This document shows, one piece after another, positions 50,935 to 52,093 of a stretch of 52,093 nt of DNA. Source of the DNA: an uncultured Odoribacter sp. (GTDB taxonomy: Bacteria > Bacteroidota > Bacteroidia > Bacteroidales > Marinifilaceae); contig UQJP01000026.1 of assembly GCA_900541415.1 (NCBI GenBank), positions 1-52,093 on the forward strand, in the 5' to 3' direction. Numbering within the stretch: the stretch's first letter is position 1; each line of letters opens with the position of its first letter. The notes beneath the pieces are model-generated. The model ran no database searches, was not told the DNA's origin, and saw only the letters and a program-made list of their open reading frames with translations. The position numbers and the translations under genes are program-made.

Positions 50935-52093
50935 ATGAAACTTTGGGATAAAGGCTATAATATCGACCATTTTACAGAGTCGTTTACGATCGGCAAGGAT
51001 AAGGAGCTTGATGTCATGCTGGCTAAAGCCGATGTGCTGGGAAATATGGCGCATTTAAAGATGCTGCATTCGATCGGGTTGATTAGCGGGGAGGAACTGA
51101 AAGCTTTGGAACAGGCGCTGAAAGAGATATTTGAAGAGGTGGAAGCCGGGAATTTCCGGATTGAAGAAGGGATCGAGGACGTGCATTCTGAAATTGAATA
51201 TTTACTGACCCAAAAGTGCGGGGAAGCCGGGAAAAAGATACATACCGGACGTTCCCGGAACGATCAGGTGTTGATCGACCTGAAATTATTCACTCGTTCC
51301 GCTTTGGTGGAAGTGTTGGAGGGAGTGGAACAATTGTTTCGTTTGTTATTGGCTAAGGCCGAAGAAAATAAAGATATACTGATGCCGGGGTATACTCACC
51401 TGCAAGTGGCGATGCCTTCTTCTTTCGGTATGTGGTTCAGCGCTTATGCGGAATCTTTGGCAGATGATGTGTTGTTGCTGAAAGCTGCTTTCGATATGGT
51501 GAATACCAATCCGCTGGGGTCCGGCGCAGGGTACGGTTCTTCTGTGCCTCTTGACCGGACGATGACAACCCGGTTATTGGGCTTCGATGATTTGGCTTAT
51601 AATTCTGTTTATGCCCAGATGCAAAGGGGAAAAATGGAAAAGAATGTGTTGTTTGCCCTGGCTTCCGTAGCTACTACCCTGGGAAGGATGGCTGCCGATG
51701 TTTGCCTGTATTCTTGCAGCAATTTCGGGTTTGTAAAACTTCCGGATAAATATACAACGGGTTCCAGTATTATGCCTCATAAGAAGAATCCCGATATTTT
51801 TGAGTTGATCCGTGCAAAATCGAATCGGCTGCAATCTCTGCCGGGACAGATGGCAATGATCTGTGCCAACCTCACATCCGGCTATTTCCGGGATATGCAG
51901 TTGACGAAAGAGATCTTTCTCCCGGCTTTTAAGGAATTGAACGATTGTTTGTTTATGACGGGAACTGTGTTGAAAGAAATGGGGCTGAATCCCGATATTT
52001 TGTCGGACGAACGCTATAATTACCTGTTCACCGTAGAAGACGTGAACGATATGGTGGCTGCCGGAGGGTCCTTTCCCGCAAGTCACAGCTGTT
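50935..52093 (+). CDS. argH: Argininosuccinate lyase, 3' end beyond the window
   Basis: The frame is open from ATG at 50935 to the last base, giving 386 residues of an expected 440-450. It starts MKLWDKGYNIDHFTESFTIG, has HTGRSRNDQVLIDLKLF (catalytic region 1), PGYTHLQVAMPSSFGMW (the catalytic His motif) and TGSSIMPHKKNPDIFELIRAK, the fumarase/lyase superfamily signature. It splits argininosuccinate into arginine and fumarate, the last step of the pathway. It is about 100 bases after argE and completes the operon visible here. Confidence 0.95.
   Translation, partial: MKLWDKGYNIDHFTESFTIGKDKELDVMLAKADVLGNMAHLKMLHSIGLISGEELKALEQALKEIFEEVEAGNFRIEEGIEDVHSEIEYLLTQKCGEAGKKIHTGRSRNDQVLIDLKLFTRSALVEVLEGVEQLFRLLLAKAEENKDILMPGYTHLQVAMPSSFGMWFSAYAESLADDVLLLKAAFDMVNTNPLGSGAGYGSSVPLDRTMTTRLLGFDDLAYNSVYAQMQRGKMEKNVLFALASVATTLGRMAADVCLYSCSNFGFVKLPDKYTTGSSIMPHKKNPDIFELIRAKSNRLQSLPGQMAMICANLTSGYFRDMQLTKEIFLPAFKELNDCLFMTGTVLKEMGLNPDILSDERYNYLFTVEDVNDMVAAGGSFPASHSC

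Overview
The window looks like chromosomal DNA of a gut-type Bacteroidales bacterium. The evidence is the Bacteroidetes promoter boxes (TTTG, about 20 bases, TAnnTTTG), Mfa1/FimA-type fimbrillins, BACON and DUF3244 domains, many type II lipoprotein signals, and the order acetyltransferase-argG-argC-argD. The genus cannot be fixed from sequence alone; Odoribacteraceae is a guess. No rRNA, tRNA or CRISPR array was seen.

Region 1 (1 to about 6400) is AT-rich accessory DNA. An AbiH-type abortive-infection gene is followed by a 4.7 kb putative mobilizable element bounded by a 14-base direct repeat (1463 and 6178). The element carries a tyrosine integrase cut off after its RHTFAT motif, a relaxosome accessory gene without a relaxase, and a helicase fused to a PD-(D/E)xK-like nuclease with a small partner ORF. 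The helicase-nuclease pair is the best candidate for an undescribed defence system. Two covarying multi-hairpin elements (1-113 and 2816-2932) share architecture and loop sequences but not stem sequences. They are the most unusual non-coding signal in the window.

Region 2 (6400-13400) has two small XRE regulators, an outer-membrane barrel protein, and a fimbrial operon on the minus strand: fimbrillin, FimB/Mfa2-like anchor, and a 906-residue lipoprotein with BACON-like and formylglycine-generating-enzyme-like domains that may be a tip adhesin.

Region 3 (13400-24250) is housekeeping and metabolism: exonuclease III, M18 aminopeptidase, secreted GH3 glycosidase, Dps, EamA transporter, TlpA-like lipoprotein, SDF-family symporter and a small lipoprotein.

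Region 4 (24300-37481) holds two envelope export systems. The first has two overlapping TetR genes, TolC, HlyD and two ABC-2 permeases but no ATPase; the same dyad lies before the TetR pair and before tolC. The second is a full RND tripartite pump, divergent from an Mpi-like serine recombinase.

Region 5 (37500-44400) has a tricorn-like S41 protease, a hairpin-rich intergenic region, a DUF3244 protein, a TPR/HTH membrane regulator and a GIN-domain protein. Region 6 (44600-end) is an arginine biosynthesis operon: acetyltransferase, argG, argC, argD, argB, argE and argH (cut by the window end). Its promoter is overlapped by an 11-base inverted repeat resembling ArgR boxes. No ornithine transcarbamylase gene is present here.
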